A stretch of 64,000 nucleotides of DNA from Promethearchaeota archaeon (lineage in GTDB: Archaea > Asgardarchaeota > Lokiarchaeia > Sigynarchaeales > SOKP01): contig JAHPYY010000192.1 of assembly GCA_019058515.1 (NCBI GenBank), positions 17,402-81,401 of the forward strand. Reading direction: 5' to 3'. The position numbers and the translations under genes were made by a program. Every line of letters begins with the position of its first letter. The first letter of the stretch is position 1. The notes below the pieces were generated by a model. That model searched no databases. It was not told where the DNA came from and worked only from the letters and a program-made list of their open reading frames with translations. This document shows positions 34,272 through 43,997 of the stretch, piece after piece.

Positions 34272-36173
34272 ATGCAAACCGAACTTTTCGATGCAAAATG
34301 GCGAAGTAATTGGAAAGAAAAGGAAATAACTGTCGAAGAAGCAATTAAGAAAATAATCCCTGGTAATAGGGTTTTTATCGATTCAGGCTGCTCTGAACCT
34401 CAAGCGTTAACATCTCAATTAATCAAATCCTCTGAATCGTTGATAGATACCGAATTAATTCACTTTCTAACCATCGGACCTGAAAAATATTTCACAGATA
34501 AAGCAGAGGACTTATTTCGACACAACGCGTTCTACATTGGAAAAACTTTGAGGGAAGAAATTAACCAAGGTCAAGCAGATTACACGCCGATTTTAGCAAG
34601 TGAAATACCTAAATTGTTCCTTTCGGGAAGAAAAAATTGCGATGTCGCACTTATTCAAGTGACTCCGCCTGATCGCTATGGTTTCTGTTCGCTTGGAATA
34701 AATGTAGATGTGGCTAAACCTATAGCTCAATCGGCATATTTGACAATCGCAGAAATTAATCCTCAAATGCCTCGAACTTTAGGAAGTAGTTTTATACACA
34801 TGAAAGAAATTGAATATTTCGTTTTCAATAACACTCCTTTGCTAGAGTTCAGTTTTAAAGATGTTGATAAGGTATCCGAGAAAATCGGTATGAATGTTGC
34901 TAATATTGTAGAAAATAAATCGACCATTCACATAGGAAATGGTTATTTGCCAAACATTTGTTTAAATTTTTTAGCTGAAAAAAAAGATTTGGGAATGCAC
35001 AGTCATTACATAACTGATAATATCATACCATTAATAGAGAACGGAACGCTTACCTGTAGGAAAAAAAACTTTCATCCAGAAAAAATAGTTACGAGCTTTG
35101 CATTAGGTACTAGGAAATTATATGATTTTGTGAATAACAATCCCTATATCGAATTTTATCCATCTGACTATGTTTGTAATCCAAGATACATTGCGATGAA
35201 TAAAAAAATGGTGTCCATCAATCAAGCATTACAGATTGATCTCACAGGACAAGTCAACACATCCACTAAAGGATATAAGTTTAACTCAGGAATAGGGGAT
35301 ACAGTCGATTTCATGAGGGGTAGCGCTCTATCAAAGGGAGGAAAGCCGATAATTGTCCTTCAATCAAAAACAAAAAATGGAAAATCCACTATAGTCCCTC
35401 ACTTAGATGAAGGGGCAGGAGTAATTCTCTCGAGAGCAGATGTTCATTATGTCGTCTCAGAATGGGGGGTTGCTTACTTGCATGGTAAATCTATTCGCGA
35501 AAGGGTATTAGCATTAATCTGTATTGCTCATCCAGATTTTAGACAAACTTTGTTAGATGCAGCAAAACAACATAATTATATATTTTCGGATCAAATCTTA
35601 CCCTGTGACGAGGAAGGGAGAATATGCTTGTATCCGAATAGATATGAAACCATATTTTTTGCGAGAAATAGTCAAAAAATTATTGTGAGACCTGTTAAAA
35701 CTACTGATGAGCCATTACTTAAGGGACTTTATTATAGTTTAAACGAGCGAGACAGGTACTTAAGATTTTTCGAGGTTAAAAAAGAATTCACACATTCCAA
35801 AACTCAAACAGAAGTGAATATCGATTATGACAACATTTTTTCAATTGGAGCTTATGTGGGAGAAATTGGTAGTCAAGAGATGGTAGGTAATGCAACATAT
35901 TATCTTAATCCAAAATTGAATATGGCAGAATATAGTTTTCTTGTAAGAGAAGATTATCGAGGTATCGGTTTAGGAACCTTTTTATACCACCATCTTATAA
36001 TCATTGCCAAGGAAAAAGGAATTAAAGGCTTTTATGGAAACATCCATATACAAAACAAAGAAACCGTTCGTATAATAAGGACTGGTGGGTATACAAAAGT
36101 TAATCCACCTGAAGTAGGAGAAAAAGAGTTGTTTTACGAGGTCTTTTTTTCGAAGGAAAACTCGATGGATTGA
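34272..36173 (+). CDS. Acetyl-CoA hydrolase/CoA-transferase fused to GNAT acetyltransferase
   Basis: 633 residues. Residues about 15-450 are a CoA-transferase of the acetyl-CoA hydrolase / 4-hydroxybutyrate CoA-transferase family: GNRVFIDSGCSEPQAL, VTPPDRYGFCSLGINVD, INQALQIDLTGQVNTST, GIGDTVDFMRGSALSKGGKP and VSEWGVAYLHGKSIRER. Residues about 470-625 form a GNAT domain with the acetyl-CoA loop REDYRGIGLGTFLYHHL. Such fusions occur in bacteria and archaea. The GNAT part could acetylate a partner protein; the divergent Acs is a candidate because Acs enzymes are often controlled by lysine acetylation. That link is inference from position. Confidence 0.8.
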   Translation: MQTELFDAKWRSNWKEKEITVEEAIKKIIPGNRVFIDSGCSEPQALTSQLIKSSESLIDTELIHFLTIGPEKYFTDKAEDLFRHNAFYIGKTLREEINQGQADYTPILASEIPKLFLSGRKNCDVALIQVTPPDRYGFCSLGINVDVAKPIAQSAYLTIAEINPQMPRTLGSSFIHMKEIEYFVFNNTPLLEFSFKDVDKVSEKIGMNVANIVENKSTIHIGNGYLPNICLNFLAEKKDLGMHSHYITDNIIPLIENGTLTCRKKNFHPEKIVTSFALGTRKLYDFVNNNPYIEFYPSDYVCNPRYIAMNKKMVSINQALQIDLTGQVNTSTKGYKFNSGIGDTVDFMRGSALSKGGKPIIVLQSKTKNGKSTIVPHLDEGAGVILSRADVHYVVSEWGVAYLHGKSIRERVLALICIAHPDFRQTLLDAAKQHNYIFSDQILPCDEEGRICLYPNRYETIFFARNSQKIIVRPVKTTDEPLLKGLYYSLNERDRYLRFFEVKKEFTHSKTQTEVNIDYDNIFSIGAYVGEIGSQEMVGNATYYLNPKLNMAEYSFLVREDYRGIGLGTFLYHHLIIIAKEKGIKGFYGNIHIQNKETVRIIRTGGYTKVNPPEVGEKELFYEVFFSKENSMD

Positions 36174-36221
36174 GCTTAGGAAAAATTTTATCTTTTAGCT
36201 TTAATTATGACTAGCTAATAT

Positions 36222-37025
36222 ATGAAGTTTCCGCACACAGATTATCATGTTCATACAAATTGGAGTTTTGATATTTCTAAAAACGGTCCTTCATTTTACG
36301 ATTATTTAGATGTTTGTGAAGAGCATCAAATCAATATCTGCTTTCTAGAACACTATGAGCTATATTATGTCGAAACCAACAAATACCACCCTTTCTATGG
36401 GGAAAAAATCGTAGATTATATCGAAGAAATAGATAATATTAAGGAATCTTACGATTTTGTGTTAAGTGGGTTAGAAGTAGATTATTATATCGATCGGGAG
36501 AATCAATTAATCGAGTTTCTGGATAATTATGGAGATCAATTAGACTTTATCGCGGGTTCTGTTCATGAATTAATGTATGATTATCCAATTACCGTCCCAT
36601 CAGGAGCAGAAAAGTTACTCTCGATTTGGTCAGCAGAAAAAATTGTGGATGAATATTTCTACGCTCTAAATAAAATGGTTTCCTCTAATTTATTCAGAAA
36701 TTTATGTCATATTGACATCGTTTTTAGGTACATTAATCCACACTTTTGTAATTATCTAATCGATGAACAAGCAATATTTAACGAACTTGTAGAAATTGGG
36801 AAGATTTGTGAACAAAAAGGTGTTAGTATTGAATGCAATCTATCAGGCTTAAGGCACCTCATTGGACGCCCATATCCTTCAAATAAAGTAATTTCAGAAT
36901 ATATAAAGCAAGGTATTAGAGTATATGTTGGCTCAGACTCTCATTCAGTAAATAATTTTAGAAAAAATATTCCATTGGTAAAAGAAACCTACGAAAATAT
37001 TGAAAAACTCAATAGTATTGATTAA
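36222..37025 (+). CDS. PHP-domain phosphoesterase (histidinol-phosphatase-like)
   Basis: 267 residues with the PHP metal site: DYHVHTNWSFD at the start, LEHYE, GLEVDYY, GSVHEL, CHIDIVFRY and YVGSDSHSV near the end. These histidines and acids bind three metals in PHP phosphoesterases. The layout is closest to the histidinol-phosphate phosphatase HisJ/HisK family, but no histidine-synthesis gene is near, so the substrate is uncertain. The PAP2 gene begins 8 bp after its stop, so they form an operon. Confidence 0.75.
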   Translation: MKFPHTDYHVHTNWSFDISKNGPSFYDYLDVCEEHQINICFLEHYELYYVETNKYHPFYGEKIVDYIEEIDNIKESYDFVLSGLEVDYYIDRENQLIEFLDNYGDQLDFIAGSVHELMYDYPITVPSGAEKLLSIWSAEKIVDEYFYALNKMVSSNLFRNLCHIDIVFRYINPHFCNYLIDEQAIFNELVEIGKICEQKGVSIECNLSGLRHLIGRPYPSNKVISEYIKQGIRVYVGSDSHSVNNFRKNIPLVKETYENIEKLNSID

Positions 37026-37033
37026 ACGAGGAA

Positions 37034-37732
37034 ATGGCAACAACTATAGAAAACATTAGAAATTGGGATTTCAGAATTTCAAAAAAAATTAACGCATATG
37101 GTTCCTCAAAAATCGTACCAATTATACGCTTTATATCATTTTTTGGCAGAGAAACGATCTGGTTGCTTTTAATTGCCATTTTTGTATTTATATGGTATGA
37201 TCCCATAGCTCTTGTATATATTGGGGGATCCTTCGCTCACGGGGTATTGCTTATCGTACCCTTGAAGAAGTTTTCTAATCGGAAACGACCTTTTATCGTT
37301 ATGGAAGACGTTCAGGTTTTGGAACGTAAACCACTGTCATCCAGCTTTCCTTCTTGGCACTCTTACAATGTAGCGTCTCAAGCGTTAATTATATCTTTTC
37401 TGTTAAATTCCGTTTTAGTGGCCATAATAATGTTTGTTTTAACTGCGTTTGTAGCTTTCTCGCGAGTTTATTTGGGAGTACATTATTTATCAGATGTTAT
37501 TTCAGGAATAATCCTAGGTATTGTGGGCTCTATAATTATGTTGCTTTTTATCGGTCCATTTTACATTACTATTATTCAATTACTGGAATCTTATGTAATT
37601 CACAAGTTGCAGTATTTTAGAGTGAACTCAATGCTTTATACGAATTTCTATTATTTACTCTTCGTAGTTATGATCTTTGCATTAATCCTTTTATTTGCCA
37701 GCTTTAAAAAGATAAAGGAAAAATACAACTAA
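37034..37732 (+). CDS. PAP2-family membrane phosphatase
   Basis: 232 residues with about six membrane helices. The three PAP2 motifs are KKFSNRKRPF (K..NRxRP), SSFPSWHS (PSGH with glycine replaced by tryptophan) and SRVYLGVHYLSDV (SRxxxxxHxxxD). They form the active site that removes phosphate from lipid phosphates such as phosphatidic acid or polyprenyl diphosphate. The Gly-to-Trp change leaves the active-site histidine in place. It forms an operon with the PHP gene. Likely role: membrane lipid or polyprenol recycling. Confidence 0.8.
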   Translation: MATTIENIRNWDFRISKKINAYGSSKIVPIIRFISFFGRETIWLLLIAIFVFIWYDPIALVYIGGSFAHGVLLIVPLKKFSNRKRPFIVMEDVQVLERKPLSSSFPSWHSYNVASQALIISFLLNSVLVAIIMFVLTAFVAFSRVYLGVHYLSDVISGIILGIVGSIIMLLFIGPFYITIIQLLESYVIHKLQYFRVNSMLYTNFYYLLFVVMIFALILLFASFKKIKEKYN

Positions 37733-37739
37733 TTTAAAA

Positions 37740-39002
37740 TTAAGGTTCTAGACTTCTTTTTTTAGCAAATAAGTCTTTTAATTCGCCTAACACTTGTGAT
37801 CTTGCGTTTTCCTGCCTTTCCTCTTTTTCTTTCACGAATTGCTCTGAGGTTTTAATTTCAATTGGAATTCCAGCTTGAGCTAAATTAAAGGCTCCGCTTT
37901 CGATAGCGCGGAGCCTATTGTCAATCTCATCTAATTGTTGAGAGAGACTTTCAGATAACCTAATAACTAAATTCATGTTCTCTTCCAACACTTTTGCAAA
38001 ACCTTCCAATTTTCTAACGGTTGGATCGGTTAACGCCCTATTATTTTTCATGATATCTTTCAAAATATGCGCAAATTCAGGTTCGTTCGATATTAGTGAA
38101 AAAATCGATGTAAGGTATATATCGTAGTCCAAACTGTTTGTTGTAAACAAATCATCTATGCTATCTCTTAAAAGTTCGGCGCTTAATTGAATAGTTGAAT
38201 CGTTTTTAATGTCTGGATCAAATTTATGAATAAAAACCATGATAAAAGGAGATTCTTCCAATGTGTTTAACGTATTAAGGATCTTCTCAAAATATTCCAA
38301 TGATTCTTCAAATTTATCCGTGTCTTGAACATCAATAACGTAAATGAGTAAATCGATTTGTAAAAAATATTTCTCGGGTTTCTTAAAATAATTGCTACGA
38401 TACCCCTCTTGACCTCCAAAATCCCATACTAACAGATCTAGATGTTTTCCCTCGATGAATTGCCTATTCACACCTTTCGTAGGTTTTAAAGAAGCTAATT
38501 CTGAGATTCCCAATCTACCTCCAAACTTTGTAAGAATAGCGGTTTTACCCGCATTATCTAAACCAACAACCACGACTTTTTGAGTTTCTTTTTTCAGGTC
38601 GCTTTTTTCCTTCTTTATATCTTTAATAAGCGTACTAATAGTAATCGTTTTTATCAAGTTAACTTCAATTTTTGGGAACTTTTCTTTAAGTTCTTCTATT
38701 TGGTTCTTTAACTTTTCTTTTTTGAGTGAAGTTTTGACTAGATCTTCACCATCTTCTTGAGTTTCAATAAAGCTTTCAAAGGGCGTTTCTTTATTTAGCT
38801 TACTCGCATCATCGATGCTTTTAATGTCAAGGATCTTTCCAATTGCTTCTGCTTCCTTCTTTGTTATGTATTTGCAAGAGTGAATGGGTAGATCGAGAAA
38901 TTCGCTTAAATTTTCTATATCATCGCAGCTTACTTCGTCTTGATCGAAAAATTTAGAACACAATTTTATTTTGTCTTTCACTTTTGATGCGTCTGTAGTC
39001 AT
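37740..39002 (-). CDS. Rag/Arf-like GTPase with N-terminal and coiled-coil extensions
   Basis: 420 residues. Residues 1-140 are a helical N-terminal extension. The GTPase core has GLDNAGKT (147-154), WDFGGQEGYRSNYF (about 193-206), LLIYVIDVQD, and HKFD in place of NKxD (near 259). HK.D and the NYF....Y.F segment match Rag/Gtr GTPases of the TORC1 pathway, while GLDNAGKT is Arf/Rag-like. A C-terminal coiled coil (about 345-415) replaces the roadblock-type C-terminal domain of true Rags. It has no lipid anchor motif. It converges with the PAP2 gene. Confidence 0.75.
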   Translation of the reverse strand: MTTDASKVKDKIKLCSKFFDQDEVSCDDIENLSEFLDLPIHSCKYITKKEAEAIGKILDIKSIDDASKLNKETPFESFIETQEDGEDLVKTSLKKEKLKNQIEELKEKFPKIEVNLIKTITISTLIKDIKKEKSDLKKETQKVVVVGLDNAGKTAILTKFGGRLGISELASLKPTKGVNRQFIEGKHLDLLVWDFGGQEGYRSNYFKKPEKYFLQIDLLIYVIDVQDTDKFEESLEYFEKILNTLNTLEESPFIMVFIHKFDPDIKNDSTIQLSAELLRDSIDDLFTTNSLDYDIYLTSIFSLISNEPEFAHILKDIMKNNRALTDPTVRKLEGFAKVLEENMNLVIRLSESLSQQLDEIDNRLRAIESGAFNLAQAGIPIEIKTSEQFVKEKEERQENARSQVLGELKDLFAKKRSLEP

Positions 39003-39234
39003 GATTTTAACCTAATTACACAAATATTTAGAACTTCTTAACTTATTTCTTTATTTTAAACGCAAGTTATATAATATTACTTGGTAAATTTTGATTTAAA
39101 TTTTTTTTTAATGAATGAAAAAAATCTGAAATTAACTTTGAATTACATGAAGATTTATAAACTTAAACGATTATATACATAAATACGAACTTATAAATTT
39201 CCAATCAATTTCAAATATCCCTGTTTTTTTTCGA

Positions 39235-40149
39235 ATGTCCAATTTTGATGATGATGGTTTTTTCAAGGAGAAAGGCCCCGAGGAAGCAGAGTGTTGTGAC
39301 TCTCCAAAAATTGCACAAGAAGAGGGCTTTTACGTCTGTTTAAATTGTGGTTTTGTTTATTCGCGGGTATTAGATGATTCTCCGAGAAGAGCGTTTACAC
39401 AAGAAGAAATTCAAAAAAGAAAAAGTACTGAAAGAGTATACAGTCCAATTGGCCCTCGAACGATTATTAGAGGGAGTAGAGACGCACGAGGAACATTATT
39501 AAGCCCAAAATATAAATCAAAGTTTAATAGATTAGCAAAAATTCACAGATCCCTTACGACCAGCTACGAGAGAAACCTCTGGATCGCTTTACCTAACCTT
39601 CAAAGGCTTCAAAAACGGTTAGGAATCCCCGAAACAGTAGCAGAAGATGCTTTAAGGATATACACCCAAACAGTGAAGAAAAAGTTAACAATGGGAAGAA
39701 GTATCGATACATTATTATCCGCTTCAATATTTTGCGCCCTTAGAGTTCATGGCATCCCAAGAACGGTTGAAGAAATTACTTCAATTGCCCAGATTCCGAA
39801 AAAGAAAGTAATTAAGAGCTATCGATTAATTCTGTACGAAGTTCTTCCTAATCTTAATTTAAAAGTTCAACACTTTACTCCCGATAGATATGTAGATAAA
39901 TTTATCGATGAACTTAAACTTTCGATGCAATGCCGAAACATAGCGGTTAAATTGATAGAGAAGGCTAAAGAGAAGTTTAATTTCGCTGGAAAAGATCCGA
40001 AAGGAATTGCGGCGGCGGCGATATACATTGCTTCAAAAATTTGCAATGAAAATAGGACTCAAAAGGAAATATCTAATCTCGCAAAGGTCACTGAGGTAAC
40101 CCTTAGAATGAGGGTTAAGGATTTACAGCGATTTGCAAATATAGTATAA
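39235..40149 (+). CDS. tfb: Transcription initiation factor TFB (TFIIB homologue)
   Basis: 304 residues, the normal length. The N-terminal zinc ribbon is CCDSPKIAQEEGFYVCLNCG. A B-reader/linker region follows (FTQEEIQKRKSTERVYSPIG), then two cyclin-like repeats (about 105-200 and 205-300) ending with ISNLAKVTEVTLRMRVKDL, the typical second-repeat helix. TFB bridges TBP on the promoter and RNA polymerase. The gene stands divergent from the Rag-like GTPase and ends one base before the stop of the convergent 1245-residue gene. It may be one of several TFBs. Confidence 0.9.
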   Translation: MSNFDDDGFFKEKGPEEAECCDSPKIAQEEGFYVCLNCGFVYSRVLDDSPRRAFTQEEIQKRKSTERVYSPIGPRTIIRGSRDARGTLLSPKYKSKFNRLAKIHRSLTTSYERNLWIALPNLQRLQKRLGIPETVAEDALRIYTQTVKKKLTMGRSIDTLLSASIFCALRVHGIPRTVEEITSIAQIPKKKVIKSYRLILYEVLPNLNLKVQHFTPDRYVDKFIDELKLSMQCRNIAVKLIEKAKEKFNFAGKDPKGIAAAAIYIASKICNENRTQKEISNLAKVTEVTLRMRVKDLQRFANIV

Positions 40150-43100
40150 CTAAAAAATATCAATTAACACGCGTTCTTCTTCTAAAATAGGAATATTTTT
40201 GAGAATTTCTTCAACATCTTTGTCGTGATCCTTCAAATTGTATAATTTGATGTCTATTATTAGATGTAAAAGCATAATAAAGATTATATCTTCGATTATG
40301 TTTCTGTTTGCGCTTAAATTCGATATTTTATTCTCAACATCTAGCTTAATTTGCTCAATATCAGTATCGGTTTTTATTAAAACCAACCCATAGAACAGTA
40401 GCATTAAAGCCCCTGTGAGAGTATCTTTTCTATTGAAAAAAGAATTCGCAAGTTCCAAGTACTTCTCTCCTGCTTTTTCGAATTGGTCACCTTTTAGTAG
40501 AGAGAATGGCTCTTGATAATAGCGTCGTTTCATCGCTTTCCTTTTTCGCAGAATTATGTCATCATCAATAATGTCTCGTAATTTTTGTTGTATTTTGCTC
40601 AAATTTTGTTCTATTGCTAATAAAATCTGCTTGCTTACTTGAGGTTCCTCTGCTTTTTGTTGGATGTTTTCATAAATCTCCTTCTGTTCTTTTGAAATGA
40701 AATTTTCAAGAAATTGCTTTTCTTGTTCAAAAAGAAATGCTTTCTTTAATAGCATGTCTATTAATCGAGAAATTAATGTTAAATTCCTCTGTTCAAGTAT
40801 TGAATAGATACACCTTATCAATTTGATTTCAGGAATATTCTGAATTATTTGCGTGTATTCAAAATTGCTTTCTATTTCACCTTCTATTATGGATTTGACA
40901 ATTTTCAAACTCTTTTCTTTTGCAAGCGTCAATGTGGCTAAAATTAAGCCGATTGGGTATTGGGTTGGATGGCCTTTTTTAATAAGTTCCCTAAAAGCCT
41001 CTAAATAAGCACTAGCGGCGTTTTCAAAATCATTTTTCTCTAAGAACTTAAGACTTTTGGCCCAATAATTATCTTTCATAAGTTTGCGTTTTGCAATATC
41101 GTGCCTTTCGAAGGTGAATTCGTTTTCTATTTCTGACAGTCTCAGATTTATCTCTTCTTCCGAAAGAACTTCGCTAACTTGCTCTATCCCTTCTTTTATT
41201 ATCTTTTCTACATCTTGGGAAAATTCTGTTAGGTAGAAATCTTTTACAAACTGTAGTTCTTCTTCATATAGAGGAAGACTTTTTAAGAGCGGGAGAGATT
41301 CGTTTGCAATTTCTTCTTCGTTAAGTTCAAAAGAATCAATTATAATTTTAATTAATGCTACAGAAAAAGTTTCGTTAAAGATCTGTCTTAGTTCTCCTAG
41401 AGAATTTTCTATCTTATCAATAAATTCGTGAATTTCCGAATAGCTTTTGTTTAATAAATACAAAAGACATGTAATCGCTAAAGAAACCCCCGCCATATTA
41501 TAATTGTTTAATGTAACTAATTTCTGAGTAATTTCTCTATAAGCTACAACTGCTTTATTGTATTGCCTGTGCTTTAAAAAGCTAAAAGCATCTTTAAATA
41601 TGGCTCTTTTCAGGGCTTTTCTCTGTTTTACATCTTTCTGTTTGTCGAGTAATGCGTCTCTTGATTTGTTTTTTACTTTAAACAACCTTGCGGACAAATC
41701 GAATTCTTTAAGTGAGAGTTTTAATTCTTGGGAGAATAGATTACTTCGTTCAGTTTCAATCTTCGAAATTTCTTGATGAATTTGCTTCCTATATATTTGT
41801 TTAGTGATTTTATCACTATATTTCAGCGCGGAAGAAATATCAGAGAACTCTAGGAAGCAATGGGCGATTTGTTCGTAAATTTCGTCAAAATTAATTGCTT
41901 GCCTTCCAATGTAAGACGAGTTAATCTTTTCTATATCCTTGATAATATCTAACGCATTATTAATTGTCGAAATATCCTTATTTTGGTCGAATAATTGTAG
42001 AGCTTTTTTCTTGGCAATATTTATGAAATCATAAGAAATAGATTGGGAACTGTTATATAATAGCTGATCACGGTATAGACCTGTAAACTTTTCATAGAGA
42101 CTTTTAACATAAGAATATTCGTTGTTTAAACCAAACGATTGTAAACTGTTAAATATTTTTTTATTTAGGGTAATAAGAACCTTTTTTTTGTTCTCATCTG
42201 ATAGGCTGTAAAAGTTTTTTATGAATTCGTTAAATATTTCACCTTCAAGAAGAATATTTAACTGTTTTTTCAACAATACATCTCTAACCTTGTATTTTCC
42301 GATATTGTTCAAAAAATTTACCTGTTTACTGAGTATTAGAGACGCTTGGTTGTAGTCTCCATTAGTGAGAGCCGAATCTGCCTCCATAATCTTTTCCTTA
42401 TTTAAATTCGCAACCGTTTCATGTTCTATCTCAATAAACTCAAAAAAATCGTAAAAAGCAATTTTCTTTTCCAATTGAGACTCAAACTTTAATATTTCCT
42501 TATTTTTTTCTTCTATATTAGAGCTATAACTAGTTAGTTCCCTTTTAATGTCCAATGAATTCAAACTATTCATTAAATTAGATGCATTGTTAAAATCTAG
42601 CGAATCCAAATAGAGAATTATCACTTTTTTTAGGAGTGAGTCGAGGTTAGTTCTTGGGATTTTAAAGGTTACCCATATATTTTCTATTTCCTCAAAAATG
42701 CGTTTAGCGTATGCTTTATTATTATTATTAATTTGTTCTTCAAAAATCAGAATTAGCAACGCTTCCATTCTAGTTGTGAATGCTTCTAGCAACTCGAATA
42801 ATCCTTCTCGCTGATATGTGTCAATGACATAGTATAGTTGATCTTTAGCACCTTCTAAATTACCGATTGATACTAAATAATTAATTGCGGACAGTGTCTT
42901 ACTAGCGATTTCAGTTAATATCACTCTAACTTCGTTATGAGGTAATCGATCAAATACTTTATATGCGCTGTCGCATTTACACGCGGAAATCCAAGAGTTT
43001 ACCGCTAATTTGAACAATTGAACAACTAAATCTTTACTATTTAATTCTATTGACGCCCATTGTGCTGCGTTCTCATACTGTTTAGCTGCCAGTTCGTAGT

Positions 43101-43887
43101 TATTATTATTGAACTCTCTATTAGCTTCTCTAAGAATAACTTGAACATAGCGTTCTTTGTATTCTACTAGCTTCTTTTTGTCGATATCTTTTAAGACTCT
43201 AGATGCTTCTAAGAATAGATTCATGCGAGAGTATAAAGTAGCCGCTTGTTCACTTACGATGTAATAATCGTGTTTTCCGAGCACTTCGTAAATAAATGCT
43301 ACTTTTTCAAGCGATTTAGCAGCCTCATAGTATTTATTTTCGCGGTAGTATGTATTAACATTATCCACTAAAACCGGTAATCTCAACCATGAATTTTCTA
43401 AGTTGATTGGAGGAGATCCATTAATCATGGAATAAGTCAAACAATGTAGAAGCTGATAAAACTTGCTTGGAGGGATATTTGCAAAAACCTCTAAATCAGG
43501 ATAATTAAACCAAATATAATCTAATAGATCGTTAACATTTAAGGATAAAATTCCATCTATTCCATTAAATACTATAATAGTTGGAATTTCTCTCTTAACC
43601 TTATCTATTATCGCCAACAGCATGTCAAAAAGCTCTAATTCAGCTTCGTCCAGAGGATTAATAAAATAGATAACGCCATCCACGCTTGGGATTAATTCAT
43701 CGAAGTTAGCAGAGATAAGATCTGGGAAAATAATCTCTATGTCACATATATCCTCAATGATTTTATACTCTAACATCCATTCCAAATATGTTTCCTTGTT
43801 TTCCGGTTGTCTTTTTAATGCTGATGTTAAGAATGAAATCGAAAGTTCATTATCTCCTAAGATTAAGAGCCTAAAAAAATACTTCAT
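40150..43887 (-). CDS. Large pseudo-GTPase plus alpha-solenoid protein
   Basis: 1245 residues, no membrane segments. Residues 1-165 keep the look of a Ras-like domain (MKYFFRLLILGDNELSISFL, DGVIYFINPLDEAEL, IIVFNGIDGI), but the P-loop GxxxxGK(S/T) is gone, so it probably cannot bind GTP normally. The remaining ~1080 residues are TPR-like helices (YYEAAKSLEKVAFIYEVLG and many more). Three related modules near the C-terminus each start with a basic R/KKAMKR-type segment and continue with FLK....Y.KA...Y.E. This suggests a scaffold or trafficking adaptor. The exact role is unknown. Confidence 0.6.
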   Translation of the reverse strand: MKYFFRLLILGDNELSISFLTSALKRQPENKETYLEWMLEYKIIEDICDIEIIFPDLISANFDELIPSVDGVIYFINPLDEAELELFDMLLAIIDKVKREIPTIIVFNGIDGILSLNVNDLLDYIWFNYPDLEVFANIPPSKFYQLLHCLTYSMINGSPPINLENSWLRLPVLVDNVNTYYRENKYYEAAKSLEKVAFIYEVLGKHDYYIVSEQAATLYSRMNLFLEASRVLKDIDKKKLVEYKERYVQVILREANREFNNNNYELAAKQYENAAQWASIELNSKDLVVQLFKLAVNSWISACKCDSAYKVFDRLPHNEVRVILTEIASKTLSAINYLVSIGNLEGAKDQLYYVIDTYQREGLFELLEAFTTRMEALLILIFEEQINNNNKAYAKRIFEEIENIWVTFKIPRTNLDSLLKKVIILYLDSLDFNNASNLMNSLNSLDIKRELTSYSSNIEEKNKEILKFESQLEKKIAFYDFFEFIEIEHETVANLNKEKIMEADSALTNGDYNQASLILSKQVNFLNNIGKYKVRDVLLKKQLNILLEGEIFNEFIKNFYSLSDENKKKVLITLNKKIFNSLQSFGLNNEYSYVKSLYEKFTGLYRDQLLYNSSQSISYDFINIAKKKALQLFDQNKDISTINNALDIIKDIEKINSSYIGRQAINFDEIYEQIAHCFLEFSDISSALKYSDKITKQIYRKQIHQEISKIETERSNLFSQELKLSLKEFDLSARLFKVKNKSRDALLDKQKDVKQRKALKRAIFKDAFSFLKHRQYNKAVVAYREITQKLVTLNNYNMAGVSLAITCLLYLLNKSYSEIHEFIDKIENSLGELRQIFNETFSVALIKIIIDSFELNEEEIANESLPLLKSLPLYEEELQFVKDFYLTEFSQDVEKIIKEGIEQVSEVLSEEEINLRLSEIENEFTFERHDIAKRKLMKDNYWAKSLKFLEKNDFENAASAYLEAFRELIKKGHPTQYPIGLILATLTLAKEKSLKIVKSIIEGEIESNFEYTQIIQNIPEIKLIRCIYSILEQRNLTLISRLIDMLLKKAFLFEQEKQFLENFISKEQKEIYENIQQKAEEPQVSKQILLAIEQNLSKIQQKLRDIIDDDIILRKRKAMKRRYYQEPFSLLKGDQFEKAGEKYLELANSFFNRKDTLTGALMLLFYGLVLIKTDTDIEQIKLDVENKISNLSANRNIIEDIIFIMLLHLIIDIKLYNLKDHDKDVEEILKNIPILEEERVLIDIF

Positions 43888-43997
43888 TATGATCCCATAA
43901 GATAAAGAGCCTAAAAAAAGATTATTAGAAATTATAAATTTAACTTTATTAAAGAGCTAATTAATAATAATCGCACTAAAATAAGAATTGTAGCCAC

